A DNA stretch of 6,286 nt. Source: Armatimonadota bacterium (lineage in GTDB: Bacteria; Armatimonadota; UBA5829). Position 1 is the stretch's first letter, and each line of letters starts with the position of its first letter. The translations under genes and the position numbers were made by a program. The notes beneath the pieces are model-generated. The model did not search any database. It was not told where the DNA came from and worked only from the letters and a program-made list of their open reading frames with translations. Where the stretch lies: positions 1-6,286 of the forward strand of contig JAOAGX010000133.1 of the NCBI GenBank assembly GCA_026415535.1. Direction: 5' to 3'. Shown piece by piece: positions 1 to 5,775 of this stretch.

Positions 1-2
1 GT

Positions 3-284
3 GCCAGAGCCGAAGCAGATGCCGGCAGCGAGGTCGCGGCCGAGTATGTCGCGCTTGTAGAAAGGCGTCGAGAGGCTGAGGGTTCGGATTTCAAACGTCT
101 TCCGCAGGATCGCTTTTTCACTGATTTCTCGTTTGGAATGGTAGGTGCGAAGGATAAAAAGGGCTCTTTCTTGCACCGACACAAATTCTATTCGCTTAAG
201 CCGGAGGTCCAGGCAGAATACACAGAGCGAGTTCGCGATTACGTGGTCGGATTGGCTGAGGATCTATCTCTCAGGAGGAAGTAA
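3..284 (+). CDS. C-terminal end of an unrecognised protein (partial, 5' end outside window)
   Basis: An open frame runs from the window edge (first full codon at 3) to a TAA at 282-284 and gives 93 residues. The other two forward frames hit stops within the first 80 bases. The tail is charged and ends in a likely helix (around EYTERVRDYVVGLAEDL), preceded by a segment of the form FSFGMVGAKDKKGSFLHRHK. The stop is followed after one base by the ATG of the UxaC-family gene, whose Shine-Dalgarno lies in this gene's last codons, so the two are almost certainly co-transcribed and perhaps translationally coupled. From context it is probably another sugar or sugar-acid enzyme. A tagaturonate-epimerase-like (UxaE) C-terminus is a guess from the general pattern of the tail, not a recognised match. 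That the frame is coding is fairly secure; the function is unknown. Confidence 0.7.
   Translation, partial: ARAEADAGSEVAAEYVALVERRREAEGSDFKRLPQDRFFTDFSFGMVGAKDKKGSFLHRHKFYSLKPEVQAEYTERVRDYVVGLAEDLSLRRK
273..278 (+). promoter_or_regulatory. Shine-Dalgarno AGGAGG that fixes the 286 start
   Basis: A perfect AGGAGG sits 7 nt before the ATG at 286, inside the last codons of the upstream gene. It decides the start of the UxaC-family gene. The longer in-frame extension back to 145 lies on top of the upstream gene's frame, has no comparable ribosome site, and encodes an arginine- and serine-rich stretch typical of an off-frame reading. Confidence 0.9.
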
Positions 285-285
285 T

Positions 286-1536
286 ATGGCAGAAGTGCCG
301 CATGCGCGATTAGAGGCTATACGCGATTCTGTCTCACGTGCCGTTGCCAACGCGAAGATAACCGACATTCACACGCACATCTACCCACCTGAATTCGGAG
401 AACTACTGCTCTGGGGAATTGACGAGCTTTTGACCTATCACTACCTCATTGCTGAGACTATGCGGTATGTCGACATACCGCCCGAGCGGTTCTGGACGCT
501 TACTAAGCGAGCCCAGGCTGATCTAATCTGGAAGACTCTTTTCCTGGAGCGCTCTCCGATCAGCGAGTCGTGCCGAGGAGTGCTAACGACTTTGGATCGG
601 CTAGGACTCGACGTGTCGGCCAGAGACCTTGATAGCTATCGCCGATTCTTTGCCGAACAAAGTATCGAAGATTATGTGGACCGCGTGTTCGAGCTTGCGG
701 GGGTTGATAGCGTTATAATGACCAACGATCCGTTCGACGATCTCGAATGCCCGGTGTGGTTTGCCAACACCTCGTTTGACTCGCGTTTTCGCGCGGCGTT
801 GCGTATGGACGGCCTGTTGAACTCTTGGCAGACCGCTGTGCCGAAGCTTCGCGAATGGGGCTATATGGTAAACAACGATATCAACGCCGAAACCGTCGAG
901 GAAGTTCGCCGCTTTCTGAGGGATTGGATTGAAAGAATGAACGCGGTCTACTTGGCTGTCTCTTTGCCGCCGAGTTTTGTGTTTCCAGAGAACTCTCCGC
1001 GTGGAAAGCTCATCAGTGAATGCGTGCTGCCTGTGGCGGTAGAGACGCAAAAGCCGTTTGCGATGATGATTGGCGTCAAGAAGCTTACGAATCCGTCATT
1101 GCGACTAGCAGGTGATTCTGTCGGAAAGGCGTCGATAGAGGTGGTTGAGTATTTGTGCTCGAACTACCAGGACGCGAAGTTCTTGGTCACTATGCTCTCC
1201 CGCGAAAACCAACACGAGCTTTGCGTGGCCGCCCGCAAGTTCCGAAACCTCCATGTGTTCGGCTGCTGGTGGTTCCTTAATAATCCGAGCATCATCGACG
1301 AGATTACCCGGATGCGCTTCGAGCTCTTGGGCCTAAGCGTGACTCCACAACACTCCGACGCCCGCGTACTTGATCAGCTTATCTACAAGTGGGCTCACTC
1401 GCGAGAGATAATTGCAAACGTACTGGCCGACAAATATGTTGATCTTGCTGCTACTGGGTGGCGAGTAACGGAGGATGAAATCCGTCGTGACGTCGCTTCC
1501 CTTTTCGGCGGCAACTTTTGGAATTTCGTGAGGTAA
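286..1536 (+). CDS. Short uronate isomerase (UxaC)-family, amidohydrolase-fold enzyme
   Basis: The protein has 416 residues, shorter than classical UxaC (about 470). The family is recognised from the N-terminal metal motif DIHTH (H29, H31) followed by a GELLLWGIDELLTYHYL segment, a WWF motif at 328-330 like the WWFND region of UxaC, and SDAR at 357-360 matching the SDSR catalytic Asp/Arg block near the C-terminus. UxaC enzymes interconvert D-glucuronate/D-fructuronate or D-galacturonate/D-tagaturonate in the cytoplasm. The UxaC segment of the form LHxGxxRNNN, which carries an active-site His and substrate-contacting residues, appears here as MMIGVKKLTNPSLRL (from about residue 260), so the His and the RNNN are absent. 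The fold and metal chemistry are therefore probable, but the substrate may differ. It sits 1 nt after the upstream stop and 6 nt before a sugar isomerase gene, which indicates an operon. Confidence 0.8.
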   Translation: MAEVPHARLEAIRDSVSRAVANAKITDIHTHIYPPEFGELLLWGIDELLTYHYLIAETMRYVDIPPERFWTLTKRAQADLIWKTLFLERSPISESCRGVLTTLDRLGLDVSARDLDSYRRFFAEQSIEDYVDRVFELAGVDSVIMTNDPFDDLECPVWFANTSFDSRFRAALRMDGLLNSWQTAVPKLREWGYMVNNDINAETVEEVRRFLRDWIERMNAVYLAVSLPPSFVFPENSPRGKLISECVLPVAVETQKPFAMMIGVKKLTNPSLRLAGDSVGKASIEVVEYLCSNYQDAKFLVTMLSRENQHELCVAARKFRNLHVFGCWWFLNNPSIIDEITRMRFELLGLSVTPQHSDARVLDQLIYKWAHSREIIANVLADKYVDLAATGWRVTEDEIRRDVASLFGGNFWNFVR

Positions 1537-1542
1537 GTTCCT

Positions 1543-2466
1543 ATGAACGAATCGATTTACAAGTATGCTGATATTGGTTTGATTCACTTCATGGCGTATC
1601 CGCAGACTATCAAAGGTGACGGGCCAATTCTGGAAACGCTGGCAAAGATCTGCGAGGACGAGTACTTCACCCTCGTCGAGGTTACCTGGATGAAGGATCC
1701 GGAAATTCGCAAGGCTGCTGCTCGTATGATTGAGCAGGCCGGTATGAAGTGTGCGTACGGCGCGCAGCCGACGCTTCTTACGCAGAAGCTCAACCTCAAT
1801 GATCCTGATGAGGACGGTCGTAAAAGGGCGGTTGAGCAGGTGAAAGCAGGAATCGACGAGGCGATTGAGCTTGGGGCAAGCGGGCTTGCATTTCTAAGCG
1901 GCAGAGACCCCGGTCAAGCGGATCGAGCTAGGGGTATGGAGCTTCTGACGGAATCAGTCAGGGAGATTTGTGACTATGCTAGGTCAAGAGGCGACTTGAC
2001 GGTTGCGCTGGAGACCTTTGACCAGGTCGAATACGGCAAGAACACCATTCTTGGACCAACGCGGAATGCCGTTGCATTCGCCGAGAAGATCAAGTCGGAC
2101 TATCCCAACTTTGGGCTGATGCTTGATCTGAGCCATCTTCCCCTTTTGGGAGAGAGCGTGGACGAAATGCTCAGCCCTGCCAAGGACGTGCTCATCCACG
2201 TTCATATTGGCAATTGCGTGATGAGGGATCCGTCGCACCCGGCCTATGGCGATGAGCATCCGCGCTTCGGTATCGCCGGCGGGGAGAACGGAGTAGATGA
2301 GTTGGCCGCATTCATCGAGGGATTGTTCAGGATAGGCTATCTTGATGGTAAGTCTGTTAGACCGCTTAGTTTCGAGGTAAAGCCCATTGCCGCGTTTGGC
2401 GAGAGTTCGGAAGTTGTGATTGCCAACGCGAAACGCACTCTGAATAAGGCGTGGGCTATGGTATAG
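1543..2466 (+). CDS. Xylose-isomerase-like TIM-barrel sugar isomerase/epimerase
   Basis: The protein has 307 residues, typical of the AP-endonuclease-2/xylose-isomerase-like superfamily (IolE, IolI, hydroxypyruvate isomerase, tagatose 3-epimerase relatives). These are cytosolic metal-dependent enzymes that move carbonyl groups or invert hydroxyls on sugars. The expected metal and catalytic residues appear in order at strand ends: E157 (VALETFD), D195 and H198 (MLDLSHL), H219/H221 (IHVHIGN) and E278 (LSFEVKP). The ATG is preceded by GAGGT (1530-1534), which overlaps the stop of the previous gene 6 nt upstream, so the pair form an operon. Within the superfamily, sequence alone does not give the substrate. 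With a UxaC-family neighbour, a role in breakdown of a sugar acid or rare sugar is likely but inferred. A strong hairpin follows the stop. Confidence 0.85.
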   Translation: MNESIYKYADIGLIHFMAYPQTIKGDGPILETLAKICEDEYFTLVEVTWMKDPEIRKAAARMIEQAGMKCAYGAQPTLLTQKLNLNDPDEDGRKRAVEQVKAGIDEAIELGASGLAFLSGRDPGQADRARGMELLTESVREICDYARSRGDLTVALETFDQVEYGKNTILGPTRNAVAFAEKIKSDYPNFGLMLDLSHLPLLGESVDEMLSPAKDVLIHVHIGNCVMRDPSHPAYGDEHPRFGIAGGENGVDELAAFIEGLFRIGYLDGKSVRPLSFEVKPIAAFGESSEVVIANAKRTLNKAWAMV

Positions 2467-2467
2467 T
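2459..2467 (+). promoter_or_regulatory. Possible extended -10 promoter for the RDD gene
   Basis: TG-G-TATAGT overlaps the stop codon of the sugar isomerase gene and matches an extended -10 element (5 of 6 to TATAAT plus the upstream TG). No convincing -35 lies at the right distance. Initiation would fall around 2474, at the foot of the hairpin at 2473-2499. This is a weak call from pattern alone. Confidence 0.25.
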
Positions 2468-2472
2468 GGTTC

Positions 2473-2499
2473 TAGGGGCGAAGAGATGCTTCGCCCCTA
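2473..2499 (+). terminator. 11-bp perfect hairpin after the sugar operon (no T-tract)
   Basis: TAGGGGCGAAG pairs perfectly with CTTCGCCCCTA around a 5-nt loop (AGATG), 6 nt after the sugar isomerase stop. The stem is GC-rich, but AAAAG follows instead of a T-run, and there is no T-run on the minus strand either. It is therefore not a textbook intrinsic terminator. It could be a T-less terminator, a 3'-end protecting structure, or an intercistronic stem that lowers expression of the RDD gene, which starts 21 nt later. Confidence 0.6.
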
Positions 2500-2520
2500 A
2501 AAGACAGCGGAGACAAAGCC

Positions 2521-3024
2521 ATGACCTCAGCGGAGAGGCTATGCATAGTAGCGGCTAGATCGGAAGGGCTTCTGGTCGATTTCGTGCTGATCTTCCTCGT
2601 CCGCTGGGGTCTCAAACTCGTCGGGGCTGACTATCTCTACTTTCAGCCGTTTCTTTCCGACGTAGCTCCCCCTCTCTCGTTAGAGGACTTTCGCTATCCT
2701 GCAAGCGCACTCTTTTGGGGTGCAATGTACTTCTCCTCAGGTATGCCCGAAGTTATATTTTTTGGTGCTTGGTTTGTCTATGCCGTGCTGACATTGGCTT
2801 TTTTCGGAAGGACATTAGGCATGCGACAGGCAGGCCTTGTGCTTGTAGACGCCACCGGTCGTAAACCCGTGTTTTGGCGAATCGTGCTAAGGCAACTGCT
2901 TATGCCAGTATCCTCGATCGCGTGGTTAGGCTTTGTTTTCGCAGGATTTACTCCCAACGCCGAAGCTTTTCATGACCTCGTCTCAGGAACTCGTGTGACT
3001 TACGTTCAAAAACGCGAGCTGTAG
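2521..3024 (+). CDS. RDD-family small integral membrane protein
   Basis: The protein has 167 residues. It shows the RDD pattern: an N-terminal R13 and D20 with R-x6-D spacing leading into a first hydrophobic segment (about 16-35), then a second around 75-96. A TLGMRQAGLVLVDATGRKP stretch follows, like the T-x-G-K-R-x-x-G-L-x-V-V-x-x-x-G block of the family, with a third membrane segment around 122-143 and the closing HDLVSGTRVTYV motif at 151-162. RDD proteins sit in the cytoplasmic membrane. Most have no assigned role, though some have been linked to ion exchange. The ATG has GGAG at 2509-2512, 8 nt upstream. The gene follows the sugar operon by 54 nt, separated by the hairpin, so shared transcription is possible but not shown. 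No signal peptide is apparent. Confidence 0.8.
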   Translation: MTSAERLCIVAARSEGLLVDFVLIFLVRWGLKLVGADYLYFQPFLSDVAPPLSLEDFRYPASALFWGAMYFSSGMPEVIFFGAWFVYAVLTLAFFGRTLGMRQAGLVLVDATGRKPVFWRIVLRQLLMPVSSIAWLGFVFAGFTPNAEAFHDLVSGTRVTYVQKREL

Positions 3025-3069
3025 AAAAAGAAACCCGCACTAGCCATACGTAGCTATTCGTCATGCTGC

Positions 3070-3094
3070 TCGGCAAAACCCGACACGGTGCCGA
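3070..3094 (+). other. Imperfect hairpin in the RDD-cysK gap
   Basis: TCGGC (3070-3074) pairs with GCCGA (3090-3094), and after an AAA bulge ACC (3078-3080) pairs with GGT (3087-3089) around a 6-nt loop. No T-run follows. It may be a weak or factor-dependent 3' end for the RDD transcript. The rest of the 3025-3188 stretch shows no gene, tRNA or repeat array. Confidence 0.25.
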
Positions 3095-3188
3095 ACACGT
3101 AACCAGTCTCAAGCTTGGTTGGCAAGCGCCAGACAGCCAAAAACGCTGAGTTTGCGAGATATCACGTTAGTCTTTCCCTATGCCGGGC

Positions 3189-3217
3189 TTGACGCATCGT
3201 AGCCTGCTTGTGATAAT
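3189..3217 (+). promoter_or_regulatory. Near-consensus sigma70 promoter for cysK
   Basis: TTGACG (3189-3194), a 17-nt spacer, then GATAAT (3212-3217), with an extended-10 TG at 3209-3210. Each hexamer matches consensus at 5 of 6 positions. Transcription would begin near 3224, about 28 nt before the TTG at 3252. Because the promoter lies downstream of the ATG at 3180, a transcript from it could not use that ATG, which supports the TTG start. Confidence 0.65.
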
Positions 3218-3239
3218 TGACGTGTTCGGAAGTCTTGTC

Positions 3240-3244
3240 GGAGG
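3240..3244 (+). promoter_or_regulatory. Shine-Dalgarno GGAGG that selects the TTG start of cysK
   Basis: GGAGG ends 7 nt before the TTG at 3252, whereas no Shine-Dalgarno-like sequence lies ahead of the in-frame ATG at 3180. With the promoter at 3189-3217 this gives a consistent start at 3252. Confidence 0.75.
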
Positions 3245-3251
3245 ACCAAGC

Positions 3252-4175
3252 TTGACACTCAATCAGCGTTCGACCTGCTATGACGACGTTCTTTGCCTAG
3301 TAGGCGACACACCTATGTTGCATCTATGTCGCATGAGTGGTGGCTGCGTGTATGCCAAGGCGGAGTTTCTCAATCCTGCGGGTAGCATCAAGGACCGCGT
3401 CGCTAAGCACATTATCGAGCAGGCTGAGCTGCGTGGTGAGCTGGAACCTGGCTATACCATTGTTGAAGCAACCAGTGGTAACACTGGAATCGCGGTAGCG
3501 TTCGTAGGCAAGCTTAAGGGTTATCGAGTGATAATATGCATGCCTTCTGATATGAGCGAGGAGCGTAAGAAGATTATCCGAGCGTTGGGTGCGGAGCTTG
3601 TCGAGACGCCAGCTGAGGAAAGCATAGCCGGAGCTTGCGCAAGGGCTGAAGAAATAAAGGTGAGCATCGAACACTCTTTTATGGTGGGCCAGTTCATCAA
3701 TCCGTTGAACCCAGAAATTCACTACCTTACTACCGCGCGAGAGATATGGGATCAGATGGACGGCAGAATCGATGCGTTTGTTGCCGGGGTCGGAAGCGGC
3801 GGCACCTTAACCGGTGTGGGCAGGTTTTTGAAAGAGCGGTTGGAAATGGTGAAGATAGTCGCCGTAGAACCTGCAAACTCATCGGCACTGCTAGGCCATG
3901 AGCCGGGATTTCATCAAATACAGGGTATCGGAGACGGTTTCATACCGCCAGTTCTAGACGTTGAGTTGATTGACGAGGTGATTACGGTCACGGATGAAGA
4001 CGCAATCCGCACCACTCGTGAATTAGCAGCAATCGAGGGTTGCCTAGTAGGAACGTCTTCGGGTGCGAACGTATGGTCGGCTATGAAACTAGCTGAAAAA
4101 CTAGGTTGCGACAGCCGTGTCGTAACGGTCTTGCCGGACCGAGCGGAAAGGTATTTCAGCACCAGTTTGCTTTAG
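3252..4175 (+). CDS. cysK: Cysteine synthase A-type, PLP-dependent (O-acetylserine sulfhydrylase)
   Basis: With the TTG start the protein has 307 residues, the usual size for CysK/CysM, and begins shortly before the conserved VGDTPMLHL. It is a fold-type II PLP enzyme that makes cysteine from O-acetylserine and sulfide in the cytosol. Visible motifs: the PLP lysine K47 in NPAGSIKDR, the substrate loop TSGNTG (74-79), PSDMSEERKKIIRALGAELV, Q147 in GQFINPLNPEIHY, the phosphate-binding loop GVGSGGT (179-185), GTSSGAN (267-273) near the PLP nitrogen, and a C-terminal LPDRAERYFST like the LPxSGERYLST of CysK. No CBS domains follow. The ATG at 3180 would add 24 hydrophobic residues absent from the family. 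The last motif reads DRAERY, a mild departure from SGERY. A CysM-type or cystathionine-synthase-like role cannot be excluded. Its stop overlaps that of convergent hflX. Confidence 0.9.
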   Translation: MTLNQRSTCYDDVLCLVGDTPMLHLCRMSGGCVYAKAEFLNPAGSIKDRVAKHIIEQAELRGELEPGYTIVEATSGNTGIAVAFVGKLKGYRVIICMPSDMSEERKKIIRALGAELVETPAEESIAGACARAEEIKVSIEHSFMVGQFINPLNPEIHYLTTAREIWDQMDGRIDAFVAGVGSGGTLTGVGRFLKERLEMVKIVAVEPANSSALLGHEPGFHQIQGIGDGFIPPVLDVELIDEVITVTDEDAIRTTRELAAIEGCLVGTSSGANVWSAMKLAEKLGCDSRVVTVLPDRAERYFSTSLL

Positions 4176-5479
4176 ATTGCTTCGATCGCATGCCGTATTT
4201 CGTACTGGGCAATTTTTCGTTCCAGGTCGGGCGAAAGTTCTACGCTTACAAACACTCCATCGGAACGATAGTCGGTATGTAGAACGCGACCTCGCTCGTG
4301 ACACATAGCCAAGAGGTCTCCTCGATCATACGGGATTACTGCCTCTATTCGCCTCATAAGCCTGGCTACGACCTGGTCGATTAGTCGGATCAAGTATTCC
4401 TTTCCTTCTCCCGTCAATGCGGACATGTAGCAGGAGTCTGGGGTTTGTGCAACAAGCCTTCTCAGTTCATACTGGTTTGCGACCAGGTCGGATTTGTTAA
4501 ATACGGTTATTATTGGCTTGTGTTGTACTCCTAGATCTGTCAGCACGTCGTTTACCGCCTGACACTGCTCTGCGAAGAAACGATGACTCGCATCAACAAC
4601 GTGGATCAGGAAATCTGCTTCCACAACCTCTTCAAGTGTTGCTCTGAAGGCTGCGATCAAATGATGCGGCAGGTTACGCAGGAATCCGACAGTATCTGAG
4701 AGGATAATTGAGTGACTTTCGTTCAAATCCACCCTACGCGTTGTTGGGTCCAGTGTGGCGAATAACCTTGCGTGTGCTTCAACGTTCGATCCTGCTAGCA
4801 GGTTTAATAGTGTAGATTTTCCAGCGCTTGTATATCCGACGAGAGCCGCGTTGGGGATCATAAGTTGCCGTCGTGCTTTGTTCTGAATCGAGCGGTGCTT
4901 TACCACTTCCTCCAACTCGTCTTGAAGTACTGCAACCCGCTTACGTATGCGACGACGGTCGGTTTCGAGTTTGGTCTGCCCCGGGCCGCGGGTTGCAATT
5001 CCTCCGGCGCTTCCTCCGCCAATTCGCGACATTTGAGTTCCCTTGCCAGTGAGTCTGGGAAGCAAGTACTGGAGTTGCGCGAGCTCGACCTGTAGTTTTC
5101 CCTCACTGGTGCGAGCACGTTGAGCGAAGATGTCTAGGATAAGCTGGGTGCGGTCAACAACTCGGACGGTCGCAACTTCTTCGAGATTTCGCTGCTGGGT
5201 TGGCGAAAGGTCTTCGCCAACGATGACCAGATCCGCACAACTTTCCTGGACGCGGAGAAACATTTCCTCGGCATTGCCCTTGCCAAAATAAAAGCGCGGA
5301 TCAGGCGTGTTGCGACGCACGTGCATCTCGTCTGCAAGCTCTGCGCCGGCACTTTCGACTAGAAGTCGTAGCTCCTCAGTGTTCGCATCCGCCTCAGTTT
5401 CGTCTTGCGGATCGACTACCACCAAAACCGCTCTATCAACAGTTCGGATCTCTACAGTCAATCTCCAGTCCCGTGGCAA
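4172..5479 (-). CDS. hflX: GTPase HflX, ribosome-associated
   Basis: The protein has 435 residues, a normal HflX length. The N-terminal HflX domain shows RAVLVVVDP, then RRNTPDPRFYFGKG near 55-68, VIVGEDLSPTQQRNLE and DRTQLILDIFAQRARTSEGKLQVELAQ (split around 109-135). A GGG-rich linker leads to GPGQTKLETDRRR. The G domain has G1 GYTSAGKS (215-222), G2 FATLDPTTR, G3 DTVGF (262-266), G4 NKSD (328-331) and G5 SAL (353-355). HflX binds the 50S subunit and splits stalled or heat-damaged ribosomes. The normally invariant GPGE reads GPGQ here (Q168). The only usable in-frame starts after the upstream TAG are the TTGs at 5479 and 5461. Neither has a properly spaced Shine-Dalgarno, and 5479 is kept because it retains the full N-terminus. 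A Shine-Dalgarno/ATG mini-ORF lies just ahead. The gene is monocistronic as far as seen and convergent with cysK. Confidence 0.95.
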   Translation of the reverse strand: MPRDWRLTVEIRTVDRAVLVVVDPQDETEADANTEELRLLVESAGAELADEMHVRRNTPDPRFYFGKGNAEEMFLRVQESCADLVIVGEDLSPTQQRNLEEVATVRVVDRTQLILDIFAQRARTSEGKLQVELAQLQYLLPRLTGKGTQMSRIGGGSAGGIATRGPGQTKLETDRRRIRKRVAVLQDELEEVVKHRSIQNKARRQLMIPNAALVGYTSAGKSTLLNLLAGSNVEAHARLFATLDPTTRRVDLNESHSIILSDTVGFLRNLPHHLIAAFRATLEEVVEADFLIHVVDASHRFFAEQCQAVNDVLTDLGVQHKPIITVFNKSDLVANQYELRRLVAQTPDSCYMSALTGEGKEYLIRLIDQVVARLMRRIEAVIPYDRGDLLAMCHERGRVLHTDYRSDGVFVSVELSPDLERKIAQYEIRHAIEAI

Positions 5480-5486
5480 GTTGCGA

Positions 5487-5501
5487 TTAGGCTACACACA
5501 T
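5487..5501 (-). CDS. Possible 4-codon leader ORF (MCVA) before hflX
   Basis: On the minus strand a perfect GGAGGT (5508-5513) sits 6 nt before an ATG at 5501, which opens ATG TGT GTA GCC TAA. The stop lies 7 nt before the hflX TTG. This is the best ribosome site in the region, yet it leads to four codons only, while hflX has none of its own. Reading through the mini-ORF may deliver ribosomes to the TTG by re-initiation. Alternatively the ATG is the real hflX start and one extra base is present: removing a single base within GTAGCC would join the frames as MCVPNRNLPRDW. No expression evidence exists. Confidence 0.35.
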   Translation of the reverse strand: MCVA

Positions 5502-5560
5502 AATGTTACCTCCAAGTGTTCGTAACTGCAACCTCAGGATCTTTCTGGAAATTGTCGCGA

Positions 5561-5566
5561 ATAATA
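5561..5566 (-). promoter_or_regulatory. Possible -10 element for hflX
   Basis: Read on the minus strand, TATTAT matches TATAAT at 5 of 6 positions and lies about 80 nt ahead of the hflX start. No good -35 is seen at 16-18 nt spacing. A start near 5554 would leave the Shine-Dalgarno and mini-ORF inside the leader. Weak call. Confidence 0.25.
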
Positions 5567-5589
5567 GCGAGCCTGGTATTTTCGACGAT

Positions 5590-5617
5590 TTGACGCTCAT
5601 CAACGAAATGGTAGAAT
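5590..5617 (+). promoter_or_regulatory. Near-consensus sigma70 promoter for the HD-GYP-like gene
   Basis: TTGACG (5590-5595), a 16-nt spacer, then TAGAAT (5612-5617), each hexamer at 5 of 6. It uses the same TTGACG -35 as the promoter before cysK. Initiation near 5624 would give a leader of about 150 nt before the ATG at 5776. The 5480-5775 gap contains no convincing gene on either strand. Confidence 0.6.
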
Positions 5618-5632
5618 CGCCGAGACCTGCCT

Positions 5633-5756
5633 ACTGCAACTACCTGGTGACGTGGAAAGTGCAGTGTTTTGATGTGGAATAACCAAGCTAGTGGTAGAGA
5701 ATAACTAACCGCTGTCCGGGCTCGGCTCCGGAGATTATCCGCCGAACATTTTCGGC
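5633..5756 (+). promoter_or_regulatory. Structured 5' leader with three inverted repeats
   Basis: Between the predicted transcription start and the HD-GYP-like gene lie three stem-forming pairs. ACTGCA (5633-5638) pairs with TGCAGT (5660-5665), extendable by CT/AG past a bulged A and followed by GTTTTG. TCCGG (5715-5719) pairs with CCGGA (5728-5732). GCCGAA (5741-5746) pairs with TTCGGC (5751-5756) around a 4-nt loop, ending 8 nt before the GGGAG ribosome site at 5765-5769. The arrangement could modulate translation of the downstream gene. It does not show the conserved core I would expect of a c-di-GMP-I riboswitch, and no known riboswitch class is recognised. Confidence 0.35.
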
Positions 5757-5775
5757 AGGAATACGGGAGTACCTC

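Noticed and set aside
145..285. In-frame N-terminal extension of the UxaC-family gene back to 145
   Set aside because: It overlaps the upstream gene in another frame, lacks a ribosome site, encodes off-frame-like residues, and the AGGAGG before 286 together with the family N-terminus fit the later ATG.
601..1050. Minus-strand frame of 149 codons inside the UxaC-family gene
   Set aside because: It lies antisense to a well-supported gene with conserved motifs, and its translation has no family features.
3025..3188. Possible tRNA or small RNA gene between the RDD gene and cysK
   Set aside because: No TψC-arm-like GTTCRA motif with a matching acceptor stem was found on either strand. Only a weak bulged hairpin is present.
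5624..5775. Possible cyclic di-GMP riboswitch before the HD-GYP-like gene
   Set aside because: The conserved core expected for the GEMM-I class is not visible, and the inverted repeats do not follow its two-stem layout.
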